Assembly (NCBI RefSeq): GCF_023715725.1
Contig: NZ_JAMBOT010000006.1
Span: 186,001 to 250,000, forward strand
DNA from: Paenibacillus pasadenensis
GTDB taxonomy: Bacteria > Bacillota > Bacilli > Paenibacillales > Paenibacillaceae
Length of the DNA stretch: 64,000 nt
Direction: 5' to 3'
Shown: positions 27,530 to 35,646 of the stretch, piece by piece
Numbering within the stretch: position 1 is the first letter of the stretch
Layout: each line of letters begins with the position of its first letter
The notes under the pieces: model-generated
Database searches by the model: none
What the model saw: only the letters and a program-made list of their open reading frames with translations
Told to the model about the DNA's origin: nothing
Made by a program: the position numbers and the translations under genes

Positions 27530-27700
27530 AATGTAGCTCGGAACCCCCGCATACTGGAGGTTAGCGTTCCGTAGCTGTCTATTCATCAGGGGGTTGGATC
27601 CTTGGGTTCAGAACTTAATCACGGATGCGCTTCGAGTCCCTTGGCGGGTGCAGCTTAAAACAGGCCTGCCAAAACAAACCCTCTTAAAAGGGGCGTTATA
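27530..27700 (-). ncRNA. Candidate structured RNA or attenuated leader
   Basis: This 170-base gene-free stretch ends in the strong minus-strand terminator. CCTGTTTTAA (27664-27655, read on the minus strand) can pair with TTTAAACAGG, which is the 5' arm of the terminator, as an antiterminator or a closing stem. Inside, GGAAC...GTTCC and AGCT...AGCT form a local stem (27534-27577), and ACCC/GGGGU can extend the closing stem. The fold is a long interrupted hairpin, as in 6S RNA, but I do not recognise a 6S or riboswitch consensus. A weak -10 (TATAAC, 27700-27695) may start it. Confidence 0.35.
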
Positions 27701-27990
27701 AGGCAGAGCAATCCGATACAGGATTAAATTAATCCCGTTCGGCATCACTGTTCAAGCGCATGAAGCGTCATCCTATGAAATTAAGAGATCTGAACCCCGG
27801 TTCTCATACAATAAACTCCCCTTATCGGTTAGGTACGAGCAGACAAAAAGCAAAACTGCGAGCTTCCTTTTATCCTACGTTGGACGTTGGTGAATGTCAA
27901 TCCTGCACCCTGCTTCTTTTAGTGATGAAGCTTTTGGGAATCAGCGATATAATGGAATGACAAGGAATCAAACGAGGAGGAATGCCGGGA
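27701..27990. other. Non-coding interval before the ABC exporter genes
   Basis: The only clear element is a consensus -10 TATAAT at 27948-27953 on the plus strand, 38 bases before the first exporter gene; its -35 is poor. No gene is seen. Confidence 0.45.
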
Positions 27991-29742
27991 ATGAAAAAAG
28001 GCTTGCTGCTGCCTTATCTGGCATCCAAAGCCTGGTTTTACGCCGCCGCTTTGCTTGCTATCGCCGTGGGCAACATGATTCAGTCCCTCTATCCGCGTGT
28101 TCTCGGGGAATTTACGGACCGGCTGCAGTCTCAGTCGCTTAGCCCCGGATTCATCACCCAGTCGGCCCTGCTGCTTGCGGGTATCGCCGTATTGTATACC
28201 TCTTTAGCAGGATCAGGTCAATACCTGATCATGAGGCTTGGCAGGGAATTCGAGAGGCTGACGCGCAAAAAGCTTTTTCGTCACTTCACAAGGCTGAGCG
28301 AGGCGTATTACGCCAAACATGGAGTCGGCCATATGCTCAGCTATGTGCTCAGCGATGTCAAATCCGTGCGCGAGGCGATTGCGGTCTGTTTTAACCAGAC
28401 AGCAAACGCCGTTATTTTGCTGGGAAGCGCGCTCGTGATGATGCTCGTAACTGGAATTCCGGCTGCGCTGATCGGAATCTGTATTTCACCGCTGCTGCTC
28501 ATCCCTTTTATCGTCGTTTACTTCGGTCCCCGCATCCGCAGCCGTTCCCGAAATGTGCAGAACGATCTTGCCGGAATGACGGAATCGGCGGAGGAGCAAA
28601 TCGGAGGCATGCGCGTCACGCAAAAATTTTCCGTCGAGCCGATGATGGAAGCCCGTTTCGGCGCCCATGTGAACAACGTATATAACAGCCAGCTTTCGCT
28701 TGTCCGCATGAGCTCTCTTTTTCAGGCGCTGCTCCCGTTTCTCGGCTCCGCATCTCTCGTTCTGACATTAACTGCCGGAGGCTATCAGGCGCTTAACGGC
28801 AGCATCACGGTGGGCATGTTTGTATCCCTAACGCTCTACATCCGGCTAATGATCAATCCGCTGCAGCAAATTGGCAACGTCATTAATACGATGCAGCGCT
28901 CGCGGGCAAGCCTGGAAAGGCTTCAGGAGCTTTTAGCCACACGCCCTGACATTGTGAACGACAACGATCCGCTGCCCTTTCCCGCCGGGGCCGATATCCG
29001 CATCCAACGGTTGACGTACAGCTATCCCGGCGCGACGGCGCCTGCTCTTTGCGACATAGACCTAACGCTTCGCGAAGGGCGCACAACAGCGATCATCGGA
29101 AAAACCGGGAGCGGGAAAACGACGCTTGCCAAGCTGCTGCTGCGAATGATGGAAGCTCCGGGAGGCTCCATCAAATTTGGAGACACCGACATCCGCCGGA
29201 TCGACCTCCATTCGCTGCGCGACGCCATCGCTTATGTGCCGCAGGACGGTTTTCTGTTCAGCACAACGCTGCGGGATAATATCGCCTTCGCCCGGAGGGA
29301 TGCCGAGCAGCAGGAAATTGACGAAGCCTCGCGGAATGCAGGCATTTACGAGCATATTTTAGCTTTCAAAGACGGCTTCGGAACGAAGCTGGGCGAACGC
29401 GGCGTCACGCTTTCCGGCGGCCAGCGCCAGCGCACAAGCCTTGCTCGCGGTCTGATCAAACAGGCGCCGCTGCTTATTCTCGACGATAGCGTCAGCGCAG
29501 TTGACGCGGTGACGGAAACGGCGATTGTATCCAGCATCCGCCAGCTTAGAAGAGGCAAAACGACGCTCATTATTGCCCATCGCATCAGCGCTTTAAAGCA
29601 TGCCGATGAAATTATCGTATTGGATGAAGGAAAAATTGTGCAGCGCGGGACGCATGAGTCGCTGCTTCTTGAAACGGGGCTTTACGCCGAGCTGGCAAAG
29701 CTGCAGCAAGGAGGGATCGGTCATGGCCGGACTGGAGCCTGA
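27991..29742 (+). CDS. bmrC: ABC exporter half-transporter, BmrC (YheI)-like
   Basis: The 583-residue protein fuses six membrane helices (1-310) to an ATPase domain. Walker A is GKTGSGKTT and the signature LSGGQRQRTSLARG. In Walker B, LLILDDSVSAVD, the usual catalytic Glu is replaced by Asp, and the H-loop is IIAHRIS. An Asp at that place marks the degenerate site of heterodimeric exporters such as BmrCD of B. subtilis, and lengths agree (BmrC about 585). It overlaps the next gene by 20 bases, consistent with one heterodimer. ATG at 27991 has GAGGAGG at proper distance; an in-frame ATG at 27982 is too close to it. Confidence 0.85.
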   Translation: MKKGLLLPYLASKAWFYAAALLAIAVGNMIQSLYPRVLGEFTDRLQSQSLSPGFITQSALLLAGIAVLYTSLAGSGQYLIMRLGREFERLTRKKLFRHFTRLSEAYYAKHGVGHMLSYVLSDVKSVREAIAVCFNQTANAVILLGSALVMMLVTGIPAALIGICISPLLLIPFIVVYFGPRIRSRSRNVQNDLAGMTESAEEQIGGMRVTQKFSVEPMMEARFGAHVNNVYNSQLSLVRMSSLFQALLPFLGSASLVLTLTAGGYQALNGSITVGMFVSLTLYIRLMINPLQQIGNVINTMQRSRASLERLQELLATRPDIVNDNDPLPFPAGADIRIQRLTYSYPGATAPALCDIDLTLREGRTTAIIGKTGSGKTTLAKLLLRMMEAPGGSIKFGDTDIRRIDLHSLRDAIAYVPQDGFLFSTTLRDNIAFARRDAEQQEIDEASRNAGIYEHILAFKDGFGTKLGERGVTLSGGQRQRTSLARGLIKQAPLLILDDSVSAVDAVTETAIVSSIRQLRRGKTTLIIAHRISALKHADEIIVLDEGKIVQRGTHESLLLETGLYAELAKLQQGGIGHGRTGA

Positions 29743-31606
29743 GGAACGCACAGATAAACACCGATGGAAGCTTGGCGGTATCGTTGGATGGCGGCCTAGC
29801 CGCCGGATGCAAACTGCTGAGGAAACGCAAAAATCGCAGCAAGCAGCCGCCATGCGCGGATTGCTCCACTACGCCAAGCCGTACAAGCGCCAATTTGCCG
29901 GCGTTCTGGGCTGCACCGTAATTGCCATTTCTGCCGATCTGCTTCAACCTTTTATCGTCAAAATCGCAATCGACGACCATTTAATGAAAGGCGGCGCTGA
30001 ATTCCGGCCGCTGCTGCTGCTCGGCGGGCTTTATTTGCTCTTATCGCTGCTGGCGCTGCTATTCTCCTATTTTCAGAATCAGCTGATTCAGCGGGCCGGA
30101 CAAGGCATTGTCAAAAAACTGCGCGAGGACCTGTTCCGCCATCTGTCGCGGCTCTCTCCATCCTTTTATGACCGCATGTCCAGCGGCGGACTGGTGACGC
30201 ATATTTCCGGCGATACGGAAACGGTCAGCCAATTTTTCACCCAAGTCTGTCTGAGCCTTGTACGGGATGGCATGACGCTCGCCTTCATTCTCTTCCTCAT
30301 GTTCCAGCTTGACCCCGTGCTGGCGGGTTACAGCCTGCTGCTGCTGCCGGCAATCGCACTCATCGCTGCTCTGTTCCGCAGTTATATGCGGCAAACCTAT
30401 CAGCTGTCGCGCACTCGTCTTTCGCGGCTGATTGCCTTTACGGCCGAGAATTTGAGCGGCATGAATATCGTGCAGGCGTTCCGGCAAGAGCGCGAGCAGG
30501 AAAAGCTGTTCGAGGACCGCAACAGCTCCTATTACGAGGCCAATCTAAGGGAAATCCGCACCAACGTGCTGTTTAACCGCTCGTTTGACCTGCTCGGCAA
30601 CTTGTCCGTGGCGTTTGTAACGTGGCTTGGCGGGCGGGCTGTGTACGGCGACGGGCTGGAATTTGGCGTTTTATACGCATTCATCACTTATATCCGGCAA
30701 TTTTTCCAGCCGATCAACTCCATCACCCAGCAGTGGAACACGCTTCAGGCTGCCTCCGTATCGATGGAGCGCATTTGGAAGCTGTTCCAGACAAAGTCTG
30801 AGCTCAACGAAACAGACAGCCAATCCATCGGCAGCAGCGGCGATCCGAGGCTTGCAGCCGGAGCCGTACGGTTTGACAATGTTAGGTTTGGTTATTCGCC
30901 GGATGAACCTGTTCTGCACGGCATCAATTTGCATATCGAGCCAGGCAGGCGCATCGGAATCGTCGGAACGACCGGTGCGGGCAAAAGCTCGCTGATCAGC
31001 TTGCTCTGCCGCTTCTATGAAGCCCAGCAGGGCACAGTGAGCATTGATGGAGTCGATGTTCGGGAAATTCCGTTGAAACAGCTGAACCGAGCCGTAGGGC
31101 TTGTGCAGCAGGAGCCCTATCTCTTTTCCGGCTCCATCATCGACAATGTGCGGCTGTTTGATCCTTCTATCAGCGAGGAGCAAGTGCTTCAAGCCTGCTC
31201 ATTTGTTGGCGCAGACACGATGATTCAGCGGCTTCCGTACGGATATGCAACGATGCTGAGCGAAAAAGGCAGCGGGCTGTCCGCAGGCGAGCGCCAGCTG
31301 ATCAGCTTTGCCAGAATCGTCGTTTTCCGTCCTTCCATCCTCATCCTCGATGAAGCGACCGCTAATCTGGATTCCAGCACGGAGAAAATGGTCCAGCATG
31401 CGCTGGATGCCGTCTCCGAAGGACGGACGACAATTGTTATTGCGCACCGGATCTCGACGGTTATGGACGCCGATACCATACTCGTGCTGCGCAGCGGGCG
31501 GATTGCTGAATCCGGCACGCACGGCGAGCTGATGCGGCGCGGAGGTTATTACGCCCGTCTGTACGCCCACTCCCAAGGGCAGGCGGATGAGCATTCCGCC
31601 GGATGA
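29723..31606 (+). CDS. bmrD: ABC exporter half-transporter, BmrD (YheH)-like
   Basis: The 627-residue partner has an N-terminal cytosolic extension of about 45 residues, six membrane helices, and an ATPase with Walker A GTTGAGKSS, signature LSAGERQLISFARI and a canonical Walker B ILILDEATANLD with catalytic Glu. This complements the Asp of the upstream subunit and fits a heterodimeric multidrug exporter with one active ATP site. ATG at 29723 follows AAGGAGGG located in the end of the upstream gene. B. subtilis bmrCD is controlled by a translated leader (bmrB); no comparable leader was recognised here. Confidence 0.87.
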   Translation: MAGLEPEERTDKHRWKLGGIVGWRPSRRMQTAEETQKSQQAAAMRGLLHYAKPYKRQFAGVLGCTVIAISADLLQPFIVKIAIDDHLMKGGAEFRPLLLLGGLYLLLSLLALLFSYFQNQLIQRAGQGIVKKLREDLFRHLSRLSPSFYDRMSSGGLVTHISGDTETVSQFFTQVCLSLVRDGMTLAFILFLMFQLDPVLAGYSLLLLPAIALIAALFRSYMRQTYQLSRTRLSRLIAFTAENLSGMNIVQAFRQEREQEKLFEDRNSSYYEANLREIRTNVLFNRSFDLLGNLSVAFVTWLGGRAVYGDGLEFGVLYAFITYIRQFFQPINSITQQWNTLQAASVSMERIWKLFQTKSELNETDSQSIGSSGDPRLAAGAVRFDNVRFGYSPDEPVLHGINLHIEPGRRIGIVGTTGAGKSSLISLLCRFYEAQQGTVSIDGVDVREIPLKQLNRAVGLVQQEPYLFSGSIIDNVRLFDPSISEEQVLQACSFVGADTMIQRLPYGYATMLSEKGSGLSAGERQLISFARIVVFRPSILILDEATANLDSSTEKMVQHALDAVSEGRTTIVIAHRISTVMDADTILVLRSGRIAESGTHGELMRRGGYYARLYAHSQGQADEHSAG

Positions 31607-31639
31607 CGCTGACGCAGTCCAATCGGTCAGCTTCAGCAA

Positions 31640-31699
31640 AAACACCTCTTTGCCTATTCCTTGGTTGCCCGATGAATAGTGCGAAGAGGTGTTTCCTTT
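31640..31699. terminator. Terminator between the exporter and the PhnP-like gene
   Basis: AAACACCTCTT pairs with AAGAGGTGTTT, and CTATTC with GAATAG inside, giving a long hairpin with a T5 tract after CC on the plus strand and A-rich flanks for the minus strand. It serves both convergent units. Confidence 0.75.
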
Positions 31700-32554
31700 T
31701 TAATTATTCTTTTCTGCATCTGTGGCTGCTCCGCCCAAACTCCGTTCTGTGCCGGATAGGGCAAACCCGATGCCGTCAGGCAGCTCGTAATCCCGGGTCA
31801 AGTCGATGTCATGCGACAGATGAGTTAGCAACATCTCTCCAGGCTGCAGCTCCTCGCGAAGCTGCAGCGCTTCTTTGACGTCGTAGACGGAGCGAGTATG
31901 ATACGGATACGGCTCTTCAAAAAAGCTCGTTCCCAGCACAATAAGTCTGCAGTTACGCAGCGGTTCCTTCTGGTTGTCGTCCAATCCGATGGAGTCGCTG
32001 CAGTACGCCCATGCAAAATCCTTTTGCTGGAACCGGTACGCGTAGGCGTAGCCGTTATGTCCATGATGGACACGCCAGCTGCTGACGGTCCAGCTGCCGA
32101 TCTGCAGCGGCTCATCGGCCGGAAGGAAGTCGATCCAGCGGTCCAGCCAAGGGAAACGCGCCAAAATTTCCGCTATTACTTCTCGCGGTGCGATAGCCTC
32201 GCCCTTTTGTTTGGTCCAGCGGCAGGCGTCCGCCCATTCAATTAAGCCGCCAATATGGTCAAAATGAGCGTGGGTAATCAGGATACGCTGTACGCCTCGC
32301 AGTCCCGCTGTTTCCATCTGCCGTCCCCAGTCCGGGCCGCAATCAATCAGCGTGACATCCTCGCCGCTTCCGTCCCCGTCCAATCCGTCAAGCAGCAGCG
32401 AACAGCGTAATCGGCGGTTCACGCCTCCGCTGCGCGCCTCCTCGCAAACGGCGCAGTCGCAGTAGACGCGCGGAACGCCCATTGCATCTCCAGTGCCGAG
32501 AAAGCGGATCCACAGCGGATTCAGATTCGCATTGGTATTAACGTTGGAGTCCAT
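31700..32554 (-). CDS. MBL-fold metallohydrolase, PhnP-like
   Basis: The 284-residue enzyme belongs to the metallo-beta-lactamase fold phosphodiesterases. The metal motif THAHFDHIGG is in the first half. FLGTGDAMGVPRVYCDCAVC, with three closely spaced cysteines (32, 34, 37), matches the structural zinc site of PhnP. PhnP hydrolyses cyclic phosphates such as ribosyl 1,2-cyclic phosphate, but no C-P lyase genes are near, so the substrate is open. It is the last gene of an apparent operon, 12 bases after a GNAT gene, and ends at a bidirectional terminator. Confidence 0.85.
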   Translation of the reverse strand: MDSNVNTNANLNPLWIRFLGTGDAMGVPRVYCDCAVCEEARSGGVNRRLRCSLLLDGLDGDGSGEDVTLIDCGPDWGRQMETAGLRGVQRILITHAHFDHIGGLIEWADACRWTKQKGEAIAPREVIAEILARFPWLDRWIDFLPADEPLQIGSWTVSSWRVHHGHNGYAYAYRFQQKDFAWAYCSDSIGLDDNQKEPLRNCRLIVLGTSFFEEPYPYHTRSVYDVKEALQLREELQPGEMLLTHLSHDIDLTRDYELPDGIGFALSGTERSLGGAATDAEKNN

Positions 32555-32566
32555 GCCGTGCCGACC

Positions 32567-33238
32567 CTACAGCTCCAGCAGGGCAACGGTTTTCCGCTGC
32601 TTCAGCTTCTCAACCATGCTGTACCATTCCTGCGGCTTTTTCTCGATTGCGGAGTAATAGGTCTCCAGAAATTCCGCAGCCAACGCGCCGGAGATTTCGC
32701 TCATCTCTTCCTGTTTCGGCAGGAAACCAAGATCGAGTCCGCTCACCGCGCCGCCCTCCAAATCCCACGACGGATGCACGTAACTCAAATCCAGCTTTTT
32801 GTATCCGATATGGGAGAGCACCTCGCGCCTTACGATCGGATTCATCGGATTCACGCCGCCAAACGTATGCTCCGTCCGGTACGGATCGTAAATTTCCGCG
32901 AACATGCCAATCGGCTCCGTTCCGGATTCCTGCGCAAGTCGGGTTAGCTCCTTTTCGCGGGACCGCAGCAGAAAACGGCCCACGCCGAGCCCGTGGCGTC
33001 CGATAATGGTAAAGTCCGTCATCGCTACGCGCAGCTTTGGATAATAACGGTACTCCGTAGCGCCGACCGCCTCATCTCCTTGCAGAGCGACGCATACATG
33101 AATCGTCGGGTCCTGCAGCGGCTCGCGCCAAAGCTCGTAAGCGAGCACTTCCTCCGGCGGAAATACTTCCTGCAGCAGCCGGTGCAGCTTCGGGAAATTC
33201 TCGTCCTCAATCGAAGTAATGCGATAGTAGTTCATCAT
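32567..33238 (-). CDS. GNAT-like acetyltransferase
   Basis: The 223-residue protein has an N-terminal GNAT-type arrangement (IHVCVALQGDEAVGATEYRYYPKLRVAMTDFTIIGRHGLGVGRFLL). GRHGLGVGRFLLRSREK corresponds to the acetyl-CoA pyrophosphate loop (Q/R-x-x-G-x-G/A). The substrate is unknown. It lies between another GNAT gene and the PhnP-like gene, all on the minus strand with gaps under 25 bases. AAGGAGAG is seven bases before the first of two ATG codons. Confidence 0.72.
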   Translation of the reverse strand: MMNYYRITSIEDENFPKLHRLLQEVFPPEEVLAYELWREPLQDPTIHVCVALQGDEAVGATEYRYYPKLRVAMTDFTIIGRHGLGVGRFLLRSREKELTRLAQESGTEPIGMFAEIYDPYRTEHTFGGVNPMNPIVRREVLSHIGYKKLDLSYVHPSWDLEGGAVSGLDLGFLPKQEEMSEISGALAAEFLETYYSAIEKKPQEWYSMVEKLKQRKTVALLEL

Positions 33239-33262
33239 TCATCTCTCCTTCTATGTAAAAAC

Positions 33263-33928
33263 TCAGCTGCGGATAAAGGGATTGCGCCATTCCATCATCG
33301 CAGCATATCCGCAGGATTCTTCATCATCCAAATAATTCGATGCAATTCCGGCCGGCGTCCGGCCGCAGCGCAGCAGAAACGTTAACACCGGATCGCGCAG
33401 CTCTCCCGTTAATACAGCGGCGACATAAGCCTCGGCGCTCATAGCTGCTGCGTGCCGGTGATATCCCGGCAGCCTGCCTCCGCCTAACAGACGACTTATA
33501 CCTAGATGCACAACCGTTTCGTACATCGTTTGCATAAGCCATTTTCCCAATCCCGTTTGACGGTACTCCGGCACAATACAAATGTCGACGACATAAAGCG
33601 TATCGCCGTCAGAGACGTGGTTGCGGATAAATCCGTCATCGGTCGCCTCGGCCCAGCTTAAATGTTCGTGTTCTCCCGACGAATGAACGCGCATTCCCGT
33701 CATGGAGCCAATGATTTTGCCTCCGATTACCGCGCATAGAGCGCCTTCTGGGAATCGAGAAACATGCTGGGCCAGCTGCTCCCGGCTCCACAACAGCTCT
33801 TCGGGATAAGGCGGCGGAAAGCTGAGCCGCTGCACCTCAATGAGCGCTTCCGCGTCTTCAAGCGTATACCGCCGAATTCGAGCCTGTACCGGTTTGCCCG
33901 CATGCTGTACGTATAAGTTCTTTTCCAT
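33263..33928 (-). CDS. GNAT-family N-acetyltransferase
   Basis: The 221-residue protein begins MEKNLYVQHAGKPVQARIRRYTLEDAEAL, a typical GNAT opening. It contains GGKIIGSMTGMRV (beta-4 strand) and LYVVDICIVPEYRQTGLGKWLMQTMYETV, with the acetyl-CoA loop RQTGLGK. The tail (LTFLLRCGRTPAGIASNYLDDEESCGYAAMMEW) resembles the GNAT half of the well known fused GNAT/nitrilase proteins. Here the nitrilase is a separate gene directly upstream, 19 bases away. ATG at 33928 is selected because GGAAGGGGCGG precedes it. Confidence 0.85.
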   Translation of the reverse strand: MEKNLYVQHAGKPVQARIRRYTLEDAEALIEVQRLSFPPPYPEELLWSREQLAQHVSRFPEGALCAVIGGKIIGSMTGMRVHSSGEHEHLSWAEATDDGFIRNHVSDGDTLYVVDICIVPEYRQTGLGKWLMQTMYETVVHLGISRLLGGGRLPGYHRHAAAMSAEAYVAAVLTGELRDPVLTFLLRCGRTPAGIASNYLDDEESCGYAAMMEWRNPFIRS

Positions 33929-33947
33929 GTCCGCCCCTTCCGCCAGC

Positions 33948-34808
33948 TCAGGACCAATCGGGATACAGATCAGTGCGGCGGTCTCTCCAGGTCGTGACCG
34001 AGCCGCTTTGCCGCACATCATGCAGCAGCTGCAAATCGAGATCGGCCACGATAAGCATATCATGGTTTTCCGTGCCTTCGCACATAATGCCGCGCGGCGG
34101 GAACGGAATATCATTTGGCGTAATGACTGCAGCCTGACCATAGTTGGCTCGCATAAAATCCACTCTGCGCAGCGATCCCGTCGTGCCGGTTGTCACGATA
34201 TAAACCTGATTTTCCACCGCGCGGGCATGCGCGCAATAACGGACTCGGTAAAATCCGTGCCGGTCATCGGTGCAGGAAGGGCAGTAAATGACGTCTGCTC
34301 CTTTGGCGCGTGCCATACGGACAATTTCCGGAAATTCAATATCGTAACAGGTAAGCATCGCAATTGTTCCAAATGGAGTGTCGAACACCTCCAAACCGTC
34401 ACCCGGCGACATGTTCCATTCCTCCACCTCAGTCGGCGTCAGATGAATTTTGGCCTGCGTGCGGACACGTCCGTCCGGGTCGAACAAATAAGCCGTATTG
34501 CGCAGCTTGCCGTCTTTCGAGCGGACAACATGTGTGCCCCCGATAATATGAATGCCGTAATCGGCTGCAAGCGACTTGAAATGCTGCTCATATTGCTCCG
34601 TAAAATCAGGCAGCTGATCAATCGTTAGAGGCTTGCCTTGCACGTCGCCGATTGACAGCAGCTGGGTCGTCAGAAACTCAGGGAACAGGAGCGCCTGCAC
34701 GCCATATTCGGCGGCATTCCGCACATAATGGGTCGTTTGAGCCGCGAATTCGGCAAAAGAATTAATATCCGCCAACTCATATTGAACTGCTGAAACTCGA
34801 TATTTCAC
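33948..34808 (-). CDS. Carbon-nitrogen hydrolase (nitrilase superfamily)
   Basis: The 286-residue enzyme shows the catalytic triad surroundings of the superfamily: Glu in LLFPEFLTTQ, Lys in AKIHLTPTE, and Cys in IAMLTCYDIEFPE. The end (PRGIMCEGTENHDMLIVADLDLQLLHDVR) is typical of members that are fused to or paired with a GNAT domain. It hydrolyses an amide or nitrile of unknown identity. GTG at 34808 is chosen: GAGGAGG lies nine bases upstream. An ATG at 34841 has no site. It is the first gene of a four-gene operon with two acetyltransferases and a PhnP-like enzyme. Confidence 0.88.
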   Translation of the reverse strand: MKYRVSAVQYELADINSFAEFAAQTTHYVRNAAEYGVQALLFPEFLTTQLLSIGDVQGKPLTIDQLPDFTEQYEQHFKSLAADYGIHIIGGTHVVRSKDGKLRNTAYLFDPDGRVRTQAKIHLTPTEVEEWNMSPGDGLEVFDTPFGTIAMLTCYDIEFPEIVRMARAKGADVIYCPSCTDDRHGFYRVRYCAHARAVENQVYIVTTGTTGSLRRVDFMRANYGQAAVITPNDIPFPPRGIMCEGTENHDMLIVADLDLQLLHDVRQSGSVTTWRDRRTDLYPDWS

Positions 34809-34942
34809 CTTGTACAGCCTCCTCGAACCAAAATTCTTCACATTATGAGAGGATTTTCACATTGTTCTCATATTCCTTGTAGATTCGCGTTAAATCAGCG
34901 TTTTGCTTCTTACTGGTAAATTTTAGGTCAATTTTATTGTGT

Positions 34943-34948
34943 TATAGT
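34943..34948 (+). promoter_or_regulatory. Extended -10 before the NlpC/P60 gene
   Basis: TGT directly before TATAGT makes an extended -10 element; the -35 is weak. It is 61 bases upstream of the start. Confidence 0.4.
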
Positions 34949-35009
34949 TACTCTAGTTCAAAACGAGCCTTAGTACAACGTACACCATGATGGAGGGACA
35001 CCACAAGAT

Positions 35010-35492
35010 ATGCGCACAAGCAACTGGAAAAAGACGATTGCCCGTTTCGGCCTTTGCGCTGTAATCGGCATGGCCAGCTTCAGCATCGGTTCTATACAAT
35101 CCGCTTCCGCCGCCACTCCCAAATCCGAAAAGCTGCTTGCATTCGGCAAAAAATATTTAGGAGTACCATACCGTCTCGGAGCGCCGAGCGGCAGCACATC
35201 CTACTTTGACTGCTCATCTTTTACTCAATATGTCTTTAAGAAGAACGGAGTAACGCTTCCGCGTACTTCGAAGGAACAGTATAACAAAGGCAAAAAAGTC
35301 CAACGCAGCAGCTTGAGCAAAGGCGATCTCGTCTTTTTCACTGGCAGCAGCGGCAAAGGCATCGGACATGTTGCTATCTATGCCGGGAATAATAAAATTC
35401 TGCATACATACGGCAAAACTGGCGTTACCGTATCCAGCCTTTCCACCTCGTACTGGAAAAACCATTACGTCACGGCACGCCGCGTTCTGTAA
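35010..35492 (+). CDS. Secreted NlpC/P60 endopeptidase
   Basis: The 160-residue protein has a classical signal peptide (positive MRTSNWKK, hydrophobic core, cleavage after ASA near residue 34) and a single NlpC/P60 domain. The catalytic Cys lies in YFDCSSFTQYVFKK, the first His in GIGHVAIYAG and the second in ILHTYG. Such enzymes cleave peptide bonds in peptidoglycan stem peptides, usually between D-Glu and diaminopimelate. No LysM or SH3 domain is present, so wall binding must come from the catalytic domain itself. The gene is monocistronic and ends in a strong terminator. Confidence 0.92.
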   Translation: MRTSNWKKTIARFGLCAVIGMASFSIGSIQSASAATPKSEKLLAFGKKYLGVPYRLGAPSGSTSYFDCSSFTQYVFKKNGVTLPRTSKEQYNKGKKVQRSSLSKGDLVFFTGSSGKGIGHVAIYAGNNKILHTYGKTGVTVSSLSTSYWKNHYVTARRVL

Positions 35493-35528
35493 TGGACCGA
35501 GAACTCATCCCTTTAGGTTAAAGCTTAT

Positions 35529-35577
35529 TAAAAAACGCGTCTAACGCTTGTCCTACAAGTGTTGGACGCGTTTTTTT
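35529..35577 (+). terminator. Terminator of the NlpC/P60 gene
   Basis: ACGCGTCTAACGCTTGT pairs with ACAAGTGTTGGACGCGT (one wobble or mismatch) and is followed by seven Ts. A run of A on the other side may also help on the minus strand. Confidence 0.85.
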
Positions 35578-35607
35578 GCACCAGCCGCATAATAGAATTG
35601 CCGCGCA

Positions 35608-35646
35608 GAAAAACACCCCCGCCCTTTATTTGCCGGAGGTGTTTTT
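35608..35646 (-). terminator. Terminator of the two-component operon, overlapping the kinase stop
   Basis: On the minus strand AAAACACCTCCGG pairs with CGGGGGTGTTTT, ending in five Ts. It begins inside the last codons of the histidine kinase gene. Confidence 0.7.

Noticed and set aside
27530..27700. tmRNA, RNase P RNA or SRP RNA as explanation of the structured region
   Set aside because: None of the conserved cores I know for these RNAs (CCA-ended tRNA-like domain, P4 helix core, GGAA-tetraloop SRP helix) is present.
29600..29722. Longer N-terminus of the BmrD-like protein
   Set aside because: It would overlap the BmrC-like gene by more than 140 bases and lacks a ribosome-binding site; ATG 29723 has a perfect one.
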